Notes under the pieces: model-generated
Databases searched by the model: none
What the model saw: the letters and a program-made list of their open reading frames with translations, nothing else
Told to the model about the DNA's origin: nothing
Made by a program: the position numbers and the translations under genes
Shown: one piece after another, positions 7,785-15,727 of the stretch
Layout: each line of letters begins with the position of its first letter
Position numbering within the stretch: the stretch's first letter is position 1
Assembly (NCBI GenBank): GCA_902476645.1
Contig: CABSEG010000035.1
Location: 1-26,661 of the forward strand
From: an uncultured Lachnospiraceae bacterium
Lineage (GTDB): Bacteria; Bacillota; Clostridia; Lachnospirales; Lachnospiraceae
DNA: 26,661 nucleotides
Reading direction: 5' to 3'

Positions 7785-9286
7785 GAATTGTAATTGTAGA
7801 GGACGAGAAGAAAATCAGGGAAGGGATGAGCGCCATGATTTCCAATCAGACCGGCCATACGGTGGTAGGCGCGGCTGGTGACGGTGAGGAAGGCTTGGAT
7901 TTGATTTTGCGTACCAGGCCGGATCTGGTGATTACCGATATCCGCATGCCTGGAATGGATGGACTGGAAATGGTACGAATGCTAAGGGAAAAAGATATGG
8001 CGTGCCGGATCATTGTGTTGAGCGGATATTCTGAATTTGTATACGCCAAGAAGGCCATTGCCTACGGCGTGGATGAATATCTGCTAAAACCTTTAACCTC
8101 TTCGGATATCCAGGAGGCGTTAAAAAATGTGGAAGAAAAAATGGAACGGGAGCTGCGGAAACTAAGGGGGACTCCGGAGAATTTCCTGAGAGAAATGATC
8201 TTAGGAGGGGATGTGTCAGAGTTTTGGCAGGAGTTTGGGTTTGAAAAGGGGATGCATTTTACCCTGATAGCCGGATATCTGGGGAGTATGCCCAAGACCT
8301 ATGTGGAGAAAGTGTGGAAATTTTTTTTAGACCTGGAGGAGCGTTTTCCAACGCTAAGGGTATATAGCTTTTATCAGGACAGTCATCGGATTTTTTATGC
8401 CCTGGCAGCGGGAAGAGGGGAACTGGAAACCTTTCGGGATCAGGTCTATAAAAGGCTCATTCGCAGCTATATGGGAAAGAAGGAGCATCCTTTGTGGGCG
8501 TTTGAGCTCTTTGATGAGGAATCACAGATGCAGGGAAGTATGGAAAACATTAGGGATCTCCTGGCATGTGGGATCACGGCTCCCGGCTTCGCGGGCTGGT
8601 ATACCAAAACATGGGAGGAGGGCAGGAAATGGGAGGAATTTAGTGCCCCGTCCTCTTTGATCAAACGGTTAAAGAACGCCATTTGTCAGGAATGTCCGGA
8701 GGAAGCGGACCGGGAGTTATCTGATTATCTTCAGTATTTTCGGGAACATACCTATCGGAAGGAAGATGTACGGCAGGCTATGGTGCGCAATTACTTTATG
8801 ATTTTAGATTTGCTGCAGGAACTGGACAAAAAGAAGTATCAGAGACTGCAAAACCAGAATCTGGAGCGATTATTAGGGGAAGCCATGACCTGGGAAGAGC
8901 TGGTTGAAGCCTACGGGGGCGTGAGAGAAGTACTCATGCAGGAGAGCGCAAAACGGCAGGATATCAGCAATTATATTATTTTAAAGGTAATTCAGTATAT
9001 CCGGGAGCACTATAAGGAGAAGATTGTTCTGGAGCAGGTGGCGGAACAGATGGGAGTGACGCCGGAATATTTGAGTACTCTTTTTAACCGGGAAATGAAA
9101 GAGAATTTTTCCGTATTTTTGAAAAAGTTTCGGATCAGCCACGCAAAGAGATTACTTGCAGGTACGCAGATGAAGATATATGAAGTGGCACAGGAGGTAG
9201 GATACAGTGACGCAAAATACTTTACCAGAGTATTCAAAGAGGAAGAGGGAGTTTCCCCTGGGGATTATCGGGAAATGCAGCAGTAG
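7781..9286 (+). CDS. YesN-like response regulator (REC plus AraC-type HTH)
   Basis: A 501-residue transcription factor paired with the upstream kinase. The receiver domain (1-120) has the acidic pair Glu7/Asp8, phospho-acceptor Asp53 in ITDIRMPGMDG, Ser81 and Lys103 in LLKPLT. A middle region of about 260 residues typical of YesN-like proteins follows. The AraC-type double helix-turn-helix occupies about 400-498 and ends in the signature YFTRVFKEEEGVSPGDYR. The GTG start at 7781 overlaps the kinase stop (GTGA) and has GAGAGGTG at 7766-7773. Likely targets are the two large glycosidase genes downstream and perhaps its own operon (inference). The last 80 bases overlap the start of the next gene. 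Confidence 0.95.
   Translation: MRIVIVEDEKKIREGMSAMISNQTGHTVVGAAGDGEEGLDLILRTRPDLVITDIRMPGMDGLEMVRMLREKDMACRIIVLSGYSEFVYAKKAIAYGVDEYLLKPLTSSDIQEALKNVEEKMERELRKLRGTPENFLREMILGGDVSEFWQEFGFEKGMHFTLIAGYLGSMPKTYVEKVWKFFLDLEERFPTLRVYSFYQDSHRIFYALAAGRGELETFRDQVYKRLIRSYMGKKEHPLWAFELFDEESQMQGSMENIRDLLACGITAPGFAGWYTKTWEEGRKWEEFSAPSSLIKRLKNAICQECPEEADRELSDYLQYFREHTYRKEDVRQAMVRNYFMILDLLQELDKKKYQRLQNQNLERLLGEAMTWEELVEAYGGVREVLMQESAKRQDISNYIILKVIQYIREHYKEKIVLEQVAEQMGVTPEYLSTLFNREMKENFSVFLKKFRISHAKRLLAGTQMKIYEVAQEVGYSDAKYFTRVFKEEEGVSPGDYREMQQ
9192..9198 (+). promoter_or_regulatory. Internal ribosome binding site that supports the GTG start of the solute-binding protein
   Basis: AGGAGGT lies inside the regulator coding region, 8 bases before GTG 9207. 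The only in-frame ATG (9291) has no comparable site and would leave a signal peptide without a basic n-region. The same bases encode part of the conserved AraC-type HTH, so a chance match is possible. Confidence 0.5.
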
Positions 9287-10487
9287 ATGGATGTTGCTGG
9301 CAGCCCTTGTTTTGATGCTGTCAGGATGCTCCGGGAGTTTTCGGCAAATCTCAGTGGAGCAAACGGTGGGGGAGGCTAGAAATAAACTGGTGATCTGGTC
9401 CTACTATGAAACCTCAGAACAGCAGGAAAGTCTGGACAGGCTGGTGCAGATGTTTAACGAATCCCAGGACCGGTATGAAGCCAGCTGGGAATATCATGGT
9501 CCTGTGATGGAGTTTAACAAACAATTGGCGTTGGCCATGACAGAAAAAGAAATGCCGGATCTGGTGATTGTGGATCAGTCGGATATGCAGGACTATATCC
9601 ACAAAGATCTTCTGGAAGATATTACTACTTATGTAAGAGGAACAGGGGAGGAAGACGCATATTATGAGGCGGCAATTCAGTCTGTAAAATATGGAGGAAA
9701 GTATTATGGTCTGCCCTTTTGCTGCAACACTGTGGCCCTGATTTATAACAAAGAAATGTTGGCTGAGGCGGGGCTGGAGGCCCCGGAGACCATTCCAGAG
9801 TTTTTGAATACGGCCAAAGCGCTGTCGGATGGGGAAACCTATGGGTTTGCCATGTCTGCGGTCACAGGCGCCCAGTCTGCTTTTCAAATCCTTCCCTGGA
9901 TTCTGTCGGAGGGGGATGCTCTGAATGAATTGGGGGAAGAAGGGACCAGGGAGGCCTTTGAAGTGATCCTGGAGCTGATACAGAACGAAGCGATGCCAAA
10001 GGAATGCATCAACTGGTCCCCAAACGATGTGGCCAGAGGGTTCCTTGCTGAACAATATGCCATGATGGAAAACACATTGGATGTAGTGCCTCTGCTGGAG
10101 GAAAGCGGGATAGAAGCCGGAATTGTAAAACTTCCCTGTTCATCCGGAAGCAAAAGCGTGGCAGGAGGGGAAAATATCGGGATTGTAAAGGGAAAAAACA
10201 AAGAAGGAGCGTTGGCCTTTCTGGATTTTTACCGCCAGGAGGAAGTGATGGATGAAGTGCTGAGTTTTCGGTTTGGACTGCCGCCGAAAAAGGAGCTGGC
10301 CAGAGAGAGAGCTGCCCGGAATCTTCAGTATAAAGTATTTGAGGAGGCGCTGGAGGACAGTATCAGCCGCAGCAGTTATTCCAAATGGCCGGGGATATCC
10401 GAGACTCTTTCAGAGGTTTTGATCCAGGTGATTCTGGAGCAGAGGACGCCGCAACAGGCTGCACAGATCCTGGAAGCGGAGAGATAA
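9207..10487 (+). CDS. Extracellular solute-binding lipoprotein (sugar ABC-type, family 1), no adjacent permease
   Basis: A 426-residue exported lipoprotein. Numbering is from GTG 9207. A basic n-region (KRKR at 11-14), a hydrophobic stretch and a lipobox LSGC place the lipid-modified cysteine at residue 41. The mature part has the family-1 sugar-binding pattern: LVIWSYYETSEQQESLDRLVQ start, MPDLVIVDQSDM strand, the PFCCNTVALIYNKEML region, and a C-terminal AALAFLDFY-like helix (GALAFLDFYRQEEV). Such proteins normally deliver oligosaccharides to ABC permeases, but none is encoded here and the next gene is a glycosidase. Its place after a YesM/YesN pair, with an 80-base overlap of the regulator gene, suggests it either serves a distant transporter or presents ligand to the sensor kinase (inference). 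The start is less certain than the reading frame. Confidence 0.85.
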   Translation: MTQNTLPEYSKRKREFPLGIIGKCSSRWMLLAALVLMLSGCSGSFRQISVEQTVGEARNKLVIWSYYETSEQQESLDRLVQMFNESQDRYEASWEYHGPVMEFNKQLALAMTEKEMPDLVIVDQSDMQDYIHKDLLEDITTYVRGTGEEDAYYEAAIQSVKYGGKYYGLPFCCNTVALIYNKEMLAEAGLEAPETIPEFLNTAKALSDGETYGFAMSAVTGAQSAFQILPWILSEGDALNELGEEGTREAFEVILELIQNEAMPKECINWSPNDVARGFLAEQYAMMENTLDVVPLLEESGIEAGIVKLPCSSGSKSVAGGENIGIVKGKNKEGALAFLDFYRQEEVMDEVLSFRFGLPPKKELARERAARNLQYKVFEEALEDSISRSSYSKWPGISETLSEVLIQVILEQRTPQQAAQILEAER

Positions 10488-10511
10488 ATAGGAAAACTTG
10501 CCGGAAGGTTC

Positions 10512-10547
10512 AGGGGTGGAAAATTTTGTTAAAGATTTTCCACCCCT
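10512..10547 (+). terminator. Perfect 13-bp inverted repeat after the solute-binding protein, probable terminator
   Basis: AGGGGTGGAAAAT at 10512-10524 pairs perfectly with ATTTTCCACCCCT at 10535-10547 around a 10-base loop, 25 bases after the stop codon. The following sequence is AT-rich (ATTAGAATATT) but lacks an immediate T-run; seven T's come about 17 bases later. A terminator or attenuator is the best reading; an operator is possible. Confidence 0.6.
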
Positions 10548-10591
10548 ATTAGAATATTAGAATGTTTTTTTCTGCCGTCTTTTTTTATAAT
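10548..10591 (+). promoter_or_regulatory. Candidate activator-dependent promoter of the GH127-type gene
   Basis: TATAAT at 10586-10591 is a consensus -10, but the expected -35 position (10563-10568) reads TGTTTT. Immediately upstream is a perfect tandem repeat of ATTAGAAT (10548-10555 and 10556-10563) ending at the -35 position. This layout is what a promoter needing an AraC-type activator could look like; the link to the YesN-like regulator is inferred. Confidence 0.4.
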
Positions 10592-10635
10592 AAAACTACA
10601 GTTATGCAAATCAGAGAAAAGAAAGGAGAACATGT

Positions 10636-13600
10636 ATGCGAGGAAAGAAAGGACTATCTGTTTTGTTGTCTTTCAGCATGGTGGCTGGAGCCTGCCTTCC
10701 CGGATTTGGCGTATCAGCTGCCGATGGAGCGGATGAGGACCGTCTGGTTTATTACAACTTCCAGGACTATAGCTCCACCATCATCGAGGATGCGTCCGGA
10801 AACGGAAAGGCCGCTGTTATGGAAAATTATGATGCCGGCGGATTCCGGATCGTGGATGCCAATATTTATGGCAAAGAGGTAAAGGCATTGTCGCTGCCAG
10901 GAGGAGCAGACGGAGGCTATCTGGAGATGCCTGTGGGAATCTTGGACGGACAGGATGCAATCACCATCAATACTTGGGTGAAACTGCCTACGGATACAGG
11001 CTATCAGCGCATTTGGGACTTTGGAAGTGATACTACTTCTTATATGTATCTGTTGTCGGACGGAGGAAACGAGGGCTTCGTAGGATACAGCGCGGCCATC
11101 ACCCGGGGAGGATGGACCAGTGAAGTGGGCGTGTCTAAGGGTTCTAATTTTGACAAGAACCGCTGGGTATTGACCACTGTGGTTATGGATGGAACGGAAA
11201 TGACGCTGTATGAAAACGGAGAAAAGATCGGTACGAAGGATACCGGAATTTCGGTAAGCGATTTGGGAGAAACCACGGGCAACTATATCGGATATGGACA
11301 GTTTGGGGATAATCCCACCCAGGGACAGTTTGCCGAATTTGAAATCTTTAACTATGCCATGACGGACGAACAGGTGGCAGATCTGTATTATGTAGACGAT
11401 GCCGCCATCGTGGCCGGCGATTTAGCGGAACTGGATCTCGGCGATTTAAGCGCGGTAACACAGGATATAACGCTTCCGACGGAAGGCGTCAATGGCTCTG
11501 CTATTGCCTGGGCCAGTTCCGACGAGAATGTGATTGCCACGGACGGAAAGGTAACCAGACCGGAAGCCGGAGCAGACAATGCAGTCGTGACGCTGACCGC
11601 TACCGCTTCTTATGGCGAAGCAACTGCTACCAGAACCTTTGAAGCAACGGTACTGGCGCAGGAAGAAGAAATCACAATCGTGGGATATGAACCCATTGAA
11701 GTTACCACCCAAATGGGAACCATTCCTTCCCTGCCCAACTTTGTAGAAGTAAACTACAGCGACGGCAGCATGAAGAAGGAACGCACGGTTTGGACGACTC
11801 CCACCGAAGATCAGTATGGTCAGACGGGAAGCTTTGAGGCAAAGGGAACCGTTCGCGGAACCACTTACCCGATCAAAGCCAGCGTAACCGTCGTAGAGCA
11901 GTTAGATTCTGAGGCTGTTTTAGAGGCAGATGATTTTGATTTAAATGATATTTCCCTGGATGGGGATTCGATTCTCACACAGAACAGGGACAGAACGCTG
12001 ACCTACTTAAAGCTTCTGGACAATGACAGAATGCTTTACAACTTCCGCAAGACCTTCGGGCAGGATACTTTAGGCGCACAGCCTCTGGGAGGATGGGATG
12101 CACCCACCGGTCTGTTAAGAGGCCACTCAACGGGACATTATCTGTCAGCTTTGGCTTTGGCCTACGCTTCTACGAAGGATCAGGAGATTAAGGACAAGCT
12201 GGACTACATGGTTCATGAGTTAAGAGAACTTCAGAAACTATCCAAGGGTGATCCCGCTGCCTTTGAGACAAAGGGAACCGATCAGGAGAAAGACTGGAGC
12301 AAGGATCCCAATACCTGGGGCGAGGGCTTCTTAAGCGCTTACTCTCCGGATCAGTTTGCACTGCTGGAAGTTTACACACCCTATGCAACCATCTGGGCAC
12401 CGTACTATACCTTACATAAAATAATCGCAGGCTTCCTGGATGCATATACCTACACAGGCAATGAAGAGGCTCTGGAAGCTGCGGAAGGTATCGGTCAGTG
12501 GGTATACAAGCGCTTAAGCGCCTGCACACAGGAACAGCTGACCAAGATGTGGGATATGTACATTGCCGGTGAGTTTGGCGGCTTTAACCAGTGTCTGGCG
12601 AAGCTGTATGAGATCACCGGAAACATGGACTACTTAAACGCGGCGAAGCTCTTTGATAATACCAAGTTCTTTGATAAACTGGACAAGAACATTGATGACA
12701 TCCAGGGACGTCATGCGAATCAGCACATTCCGCAGATTGTGGGCGCTTTGGAAATGTACAACGCCACAGTACAGGCGGGCGAGCCGGAGCAGTACTACTA
12801 TAACGTAGCTAAGAATTTCTGGGATCTGGTGGTTTCCAGATATGCATACTCCATCGGCGGCGTGGGAACCGGTGAGAGATTCCAGACACCCTATGATCTG
12901 GCAGCGAATATTGCAACAGACACCAACTGTGAGACCTGCGCGGCTTACAACATGCTGAAGCTGACCAACATGCTGTATCAGTACGATGCAGACAACGCAG
13001 AGTACATGGATTACTATGAAAGAACTCTGTATAACCAGATCATCGCTTCTCAGAATCCGAATGTAACCGCAAACATGCACAATGGAACGACTTATATGCT
13101 GCCCATCGGTCCTGGCGTGAGAAAGAGCTATGGTGGAGATTATAATTCCTTTACCTGCTGCCATGGAACCGGTATGGAAAATCATGTGAAGTATCAGGAA
13201 GCAGCCTACCACAAGACGGATGACACCTTATATGTAAACCTGTATATGCCTTCCACCGTAACCTGGGAAGAAAAGGGCGTAGCCGTAGTACAGGAAAATC
13301 AGTTCCCGTCTGAGAACACAAAGCTGACCGTAAATGCACTGGAAGGAGCAAGCGCTTCTGCATTTGATATGAAACTGAGGGTGCCTTATTGGGCAGAAAA
13401 CGGATTTACGGTAACGGTAAATGGAGATACGGTAATTGAAAATCCGGAAGTAACCACTTATGTGGCCCTGGAAGATATCAAAGTCGGCGATGTGATTGAA
13501 ATCTATATGCCCTTTGGCTATCATCTGGATGAGACTCCGGATCAGCTGAATGGAACCAACGTGGCCAGCATTATGTACGGTCCGTTCGTAATGGTTGCGC

Positions 13601-15495
13601 AGCTGGATAGCACAGACTGGAAGACTCTGGTACTTCCCCAGGATTTAAGCCAGTCTATCAAGAAAGTGGAAGGACAGGATGTTCCTACCCTGACCACCAA
13701 TGGTTTAACCTTCAGACCTATGTATGATGCCGCAGACTACGCATATCATACCTACTTCAAGATCGTGGAGGGTGACGGAACCAGCGCTTATTATGAGATC
13801 AACTCCTCCAATGCAACTCCGGACCGGGGACATCTTGAATTAAGTACTGAGATGATTAAAGAGGGAGATGACCTGATCATTACGGCTGTTCCTGAAGAAG
13901 GCTATAAATTAAAGAGACTGACGATCAATGGAACGAGCGTGAAGGTAGATGAGAGCGGAAGCTATGTGGTGGAAGATGTGCGTGAGAATATTGAAATTAC
14001 CTGCTTCTTTGCACAGATCAATCCGCCGGTACCGGAAAATGACGCCCTTGAGCAGACTGCAATGGTAAGCGCTCACTTTACGGCAAGCTGGGAGAATCTG
14101 GAGGGTATCAAAAATCAAAACTTCCGTCCCACAATTTCAAATGCAGGCACCGGAAAAGGATGGGGCAACTGGTCACAGCCGTCTGGAAGCTGGGCTTGGG
14201 TAGAGTACGAATGGGACGCGCCGGTAACCATTAATGGAACCAGCATTTTCTGGTATGATGACGGCGGCGGAACCCAGGTTCCTGCAGAATTTGGATTCCA
14301 GTATGAGGATGAAAATGGAGTGATGCAGGAGGTAACGGCAGTTTCTGATTTAAATGAAGCGAAGAAGTTAGATCAGTACAACGATATGCAGTTTGAGACC
14401 TTTACCACATCCAGACTGCGCATTAACATGAAGATTTCCAACAGCGCCAATGCGGTAGGTATCTATCGCTGGATCGTATCCTTTACAGAAGAGGATATGG
14501 TAGATCTGGGAAGCTGGATTGACTTTATGGAAGATCTGAACGCAGAAGAGTACACGGCTGAAAGCTGGTCCGCACTTCAGGAAGCCATTGATGCGGCAAA
14601 GGCAGTTCAGGCAGATGAGAATGCCACCAGAGCTGAGATTGACAAGGCAGTGGCAAACTTAGTAACAGCCTTTGGAGGACTGGAGTACGGCGTGCAGAAG
14701 ACGCACCTTCAGGTGGCCGTAGATGCGGCAGAGGCGATCCTGAATGCGGCAGGCGACTACCAAGAAGACAGTCTGGCAGCTCTGAAAGCAGTAATTGATG
14801 ACGCAAAGGCGATCCTGGCGGATGCAGAAGCTACCCAGGATGAAGTAAACAACATGACTGCTGATTTGATCGATGCCATTGTACAGGTAGCAAAAGAGGC
14901 GGATCTGGTTTCTCTGGAAAGCCTGCTTGCAGCGGTAGAGGGCTTAGACGAGGGCAAATATACGTCGGAGAGCTGGGCGTCCCTGCGGGCAGCCGTAGAG
15001 ACCGCCAAAGCAGTGCTCGCGGATACACAGAGAGAAGATGGAGAGCTGGCCGATGCCTACACAGGCCTGGCCGAGGCAATCCGGGGACTTGTAATGAGAG
15101 GCAACAAGGCAGCTTTGGAGGCAGTGATCGAAAAGGCAGAGGAGATCCTCTCCAATGCTTCCCAGTATGTGGCGTCCAGCATCAGCGGACTTGACGCAGC
15201 TTTAGAGGCAGCGCAGGTAGTTTATGACAATGCGGATGCAGTACTGGCAGAGGTAAGCGCTGCCACAGAAGCCCTGACGAAGGAGATTGTAAAGGCTCGT
15301 CTGTTAGGCGACGGGGACAGAGATGGTAAGATAGCCACCAGTGATTCTGCGACCTTACTTCGTTACAATGCGGAGATGGACAGCCTGGATGCAGAGCAGT
15401 TAGAAGGCGCTGATGTAAATGGAGATGGAAAGGCAGATACGAAGGATGCCGCGCTGATTTTACAGTATGCATCTGAAAAAATCTCAGCTTTCTAA
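10636..15495 (+). CDS. Secreted GH127-type beta-L-arabinofuranosidase with LamG, Ig-like, four FIVAR modules and a dockerin
   Basis: A 1619-residue exported enzyme. Signal peptide 1-29; LamG about 36-250; aBig_2 about 258-340; second Ig-like domain about 347-421; DUF1680/GH127-like domain about 435-1000; InlB/Flg_new_2-like repeat about 1068-1126; discoidin-like domain about 1137-1283; four FIVAR-like helical modules 1289-1555; dockerin 1557-1617. The zinc and nucleophile set known from HypBA1 is present: Glu766 and Cys768 in NCETCAAYN, and Cys841/Cys842 in TCCHGTG. So are His497, His501, His594 and RHANQHIP (692-699). Dockerin calcium loops start at Asp1559 and Asp1593. It should release beta-L-arabinofuranose from plant glycans outside the cell. 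The ATG at 10636 has AAAGGAG seven bases upstream. GH127 versus GH146 cannot be settled by eye. It is the intact paralogue of the degenerate protein at 2915. Confidence 0.92.
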   Translation: MRGKKGLSVLLSFSMVAGACLPGFGVSAADGADEDRLVYYNFQDYSSTIIEDASGNGKAAVMENYDAGGFRIVDANIYGKEVKALSLPGGADGGYLEMPVGILDGQDAITINTWVKLPTDTGYQRIWDFGSDTTSYMYLLSDGGNEGFVGYSAAITRGGWTSEVGVSKGSNFDKNRWVLTTVVMDGTEMTLYENGEKIGTKDTGISVSDLGETTGNYIGYGQFGDNPTQGQFAEFEIFNYAMTDEQVADLYYVDDAAIVAGDLAELDLGDLSAVTQDITLPTEGVNGSAIAWASSDENVIATDGKVTRPEAGADNAVVTLTATASYGEATATRTFEATVLAQEEEITIVGYEPIEVTTQMGTIPSLPNFVEVNYSDGSMKKERTVWTTPTEDQYGQTGSFEAKGTVRGTTYPIKASVTVVEQLDSEAVLEADDFDLNDISLDGDSILTQNRDRTLTYLKLLDNDRMLYNFRKTFGQDTLGAQPLGGWDAPTGLLRGHSTGHYLSALALAYASTKDQEIKDKLDYMVHELRELQKLSKGDPAAFETKGTDQEKDWSKDPNTWGEGFLSAYSPDQFALLEVYTPYATIWAPYYTLHKIIAGFLDAYTYTGNEEALEAAEGIGQWVYKRLSACTQEQLTKMWDMYIAGEFGGFNQCLAKLYEITGNMDYLNAAKLFDNTKFFDKLDKNIDDIQGRHANQHIPQIVGALEMYNATVQAGEPEQYYYNVAKNFWDLVVSRYAYSIGGVGTGERFQTPYDLAANIATDTNCETCAAYNMLKLTNMLYQYDADNAEYMDYYERTLYNQIIASQNPNVTANMHNGTTYMLPIGPGVRKSYGGDYNSFTCCHGTGMENHVKYQEAAYHKTDDTLYVNLYMPSTVTWEEKGVAVVQENQFPSENTKLTVNALEGASASAFDMKLRVPYWAENGFTVTVNGDTVIENPEVTTYVALEDIKVGDVIEIYMPFGYHLDETPDQLNGTNVASIMYGPFVMVAQLDSTDWKTLVLPQDLSQSIKKVEGQDVPTLTTNGLTFRPMYDAADYAYHTYFKIVEGDGTSAYYEINSSNATPDRGHLELSTEMIKEGDDLIITAVPEEGYKLKRLTINGTSVKVDESGSYVVEDVRENIEITCFFAQINPPVPENDALEQTAMVSAHFTASWENLEGIKNQNFRPTISNAGTGKGWGNWSQPSGSWAWVEYEWDAPVTINGTSIFWYDDGGGTQVPAEFGFQYEDENGVMQEVTAVSDLNEAKKLDQYNDMQFETFTTSRLRINMKISNSANAVGIYRWIVSFTEEDMVDLGSWIDFMEDLNAEEYTAESWSALQEAIDAAKAVQADENATRAEIDKAVANLVTAFGGLEYGVQKTHLQVAVDAAEAILNAAGDYQEDSLAALKAVIDDAKAILADAEATQDEVNNMTADLIDAIVQVAKEADLVSLESLLAAVEGLDEGKYTSESWASLRAAVETAKAVLADTQREDGELADAYTGLAEAIRGLVMRGNKAALEAVIEKAEEILSNASQYVASSISGLDAALEAAQVVYDNADAVLAEVSAATEALTKEIVKARLLGDGDRDGKIATSDSATLLRYNAEMDSLDAEQLEGADVNGDGKADTKDAALILQYASEKISAF
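14503..15495 (+). repeat. Copy 1 of the FIVAR x4 plus dockerin cassette
   Basis: This 993-base 3' segment starts at GATCTGGGAAGCTGG and runs to the stop. It is colinear and equal in length with 21077-22069, with frequent identical stretches at DNA and protein level, but clearly diverged. It encodes four three-helix FIVAR-like modules and a dockerin. Confidence 0.85.
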
Positions 15496-15507
15496 AAAGA
15501 AAAGGAC

Positions 15508-15559
15508 AGAGGGACGCTGTTTTTGACGAAGGACGTCAGAGGGCAGCGCCCCTCTTTTT
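15508..15559 (+). terminator. Rho-independent terminator after the GH127-type gene
   Basis: AGAGGGACGCTG at 15508-15519 pairs with CAGCGCCCCTCT at 15544-15555 with one mismatch. An inner TGACG/CGTCA stem closes over a five-base loop. A run of five T's (15555-15559) follows. It lies 12 bases after the stop codon. Confidence 0.9.
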
Positions 15560-15641
15560 GTAATAAAGCATAAGATATATTAAATAAATATAAAATATTA
15601 ACATAAATGTAATAATTTGGAAAAAAAGCCTTGGATATTCT

Positions 15642-15670
15642 TTGATAAAATAACTAAGAATAGGTATATT
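15642..15670 (+). promoter_or_regulatory. Probable sigma-A promoter of the GH2 gene
   Basis: TTGATA at 15642-15647 and TATATT at 15665-15670 are 17 bases apart, each one base off consensus, in an AT-rich tract after the preceding terminator. Transcription would start near 15677, leaving a leader of about 50 bases. This rules against the in-frame ATG at 15617 as start. Confidence 0.7.
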
Positions 15671-15727
15671 TTGCGTAACTATTTCGGCAAAACTGCTAAT
15701 ACAAGCAAAGAGACAGGAGGGAAGAAC

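Noticed and set aside
9414..10055. Antisense open frame of 213 codons opposite the solute-binding protein
   Set aside because: The sense strand encodes a clear lipoprotein. The antisense peptide is rich in His/Phe/Gln with no family pattern.
12634..13212. Antisense open frame of 192 codons opposite the GH127 catalytic core
   Set aside because: It coincides with the most conserved catalytic motifs on the + strand, and no promoter or ribosome site was seen.
14503..15495. FIVAR tract considered as a mobile element or CRISPR-like repeat
   Set aside because: The periodicity is protein-level helical modules of about 65 residues with diverged DNA; there are no short identical direct repeats with spacers and no terminal inverted repeats.
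15617..15727. Upstream in-frame start at 15617 for the GH2 gene
   Set aside because: It precedes the TTGATA/TATATT promoter and puts 37 residues before a textbook signal peptide; AGGAGG is placed for the ATG at 15728.
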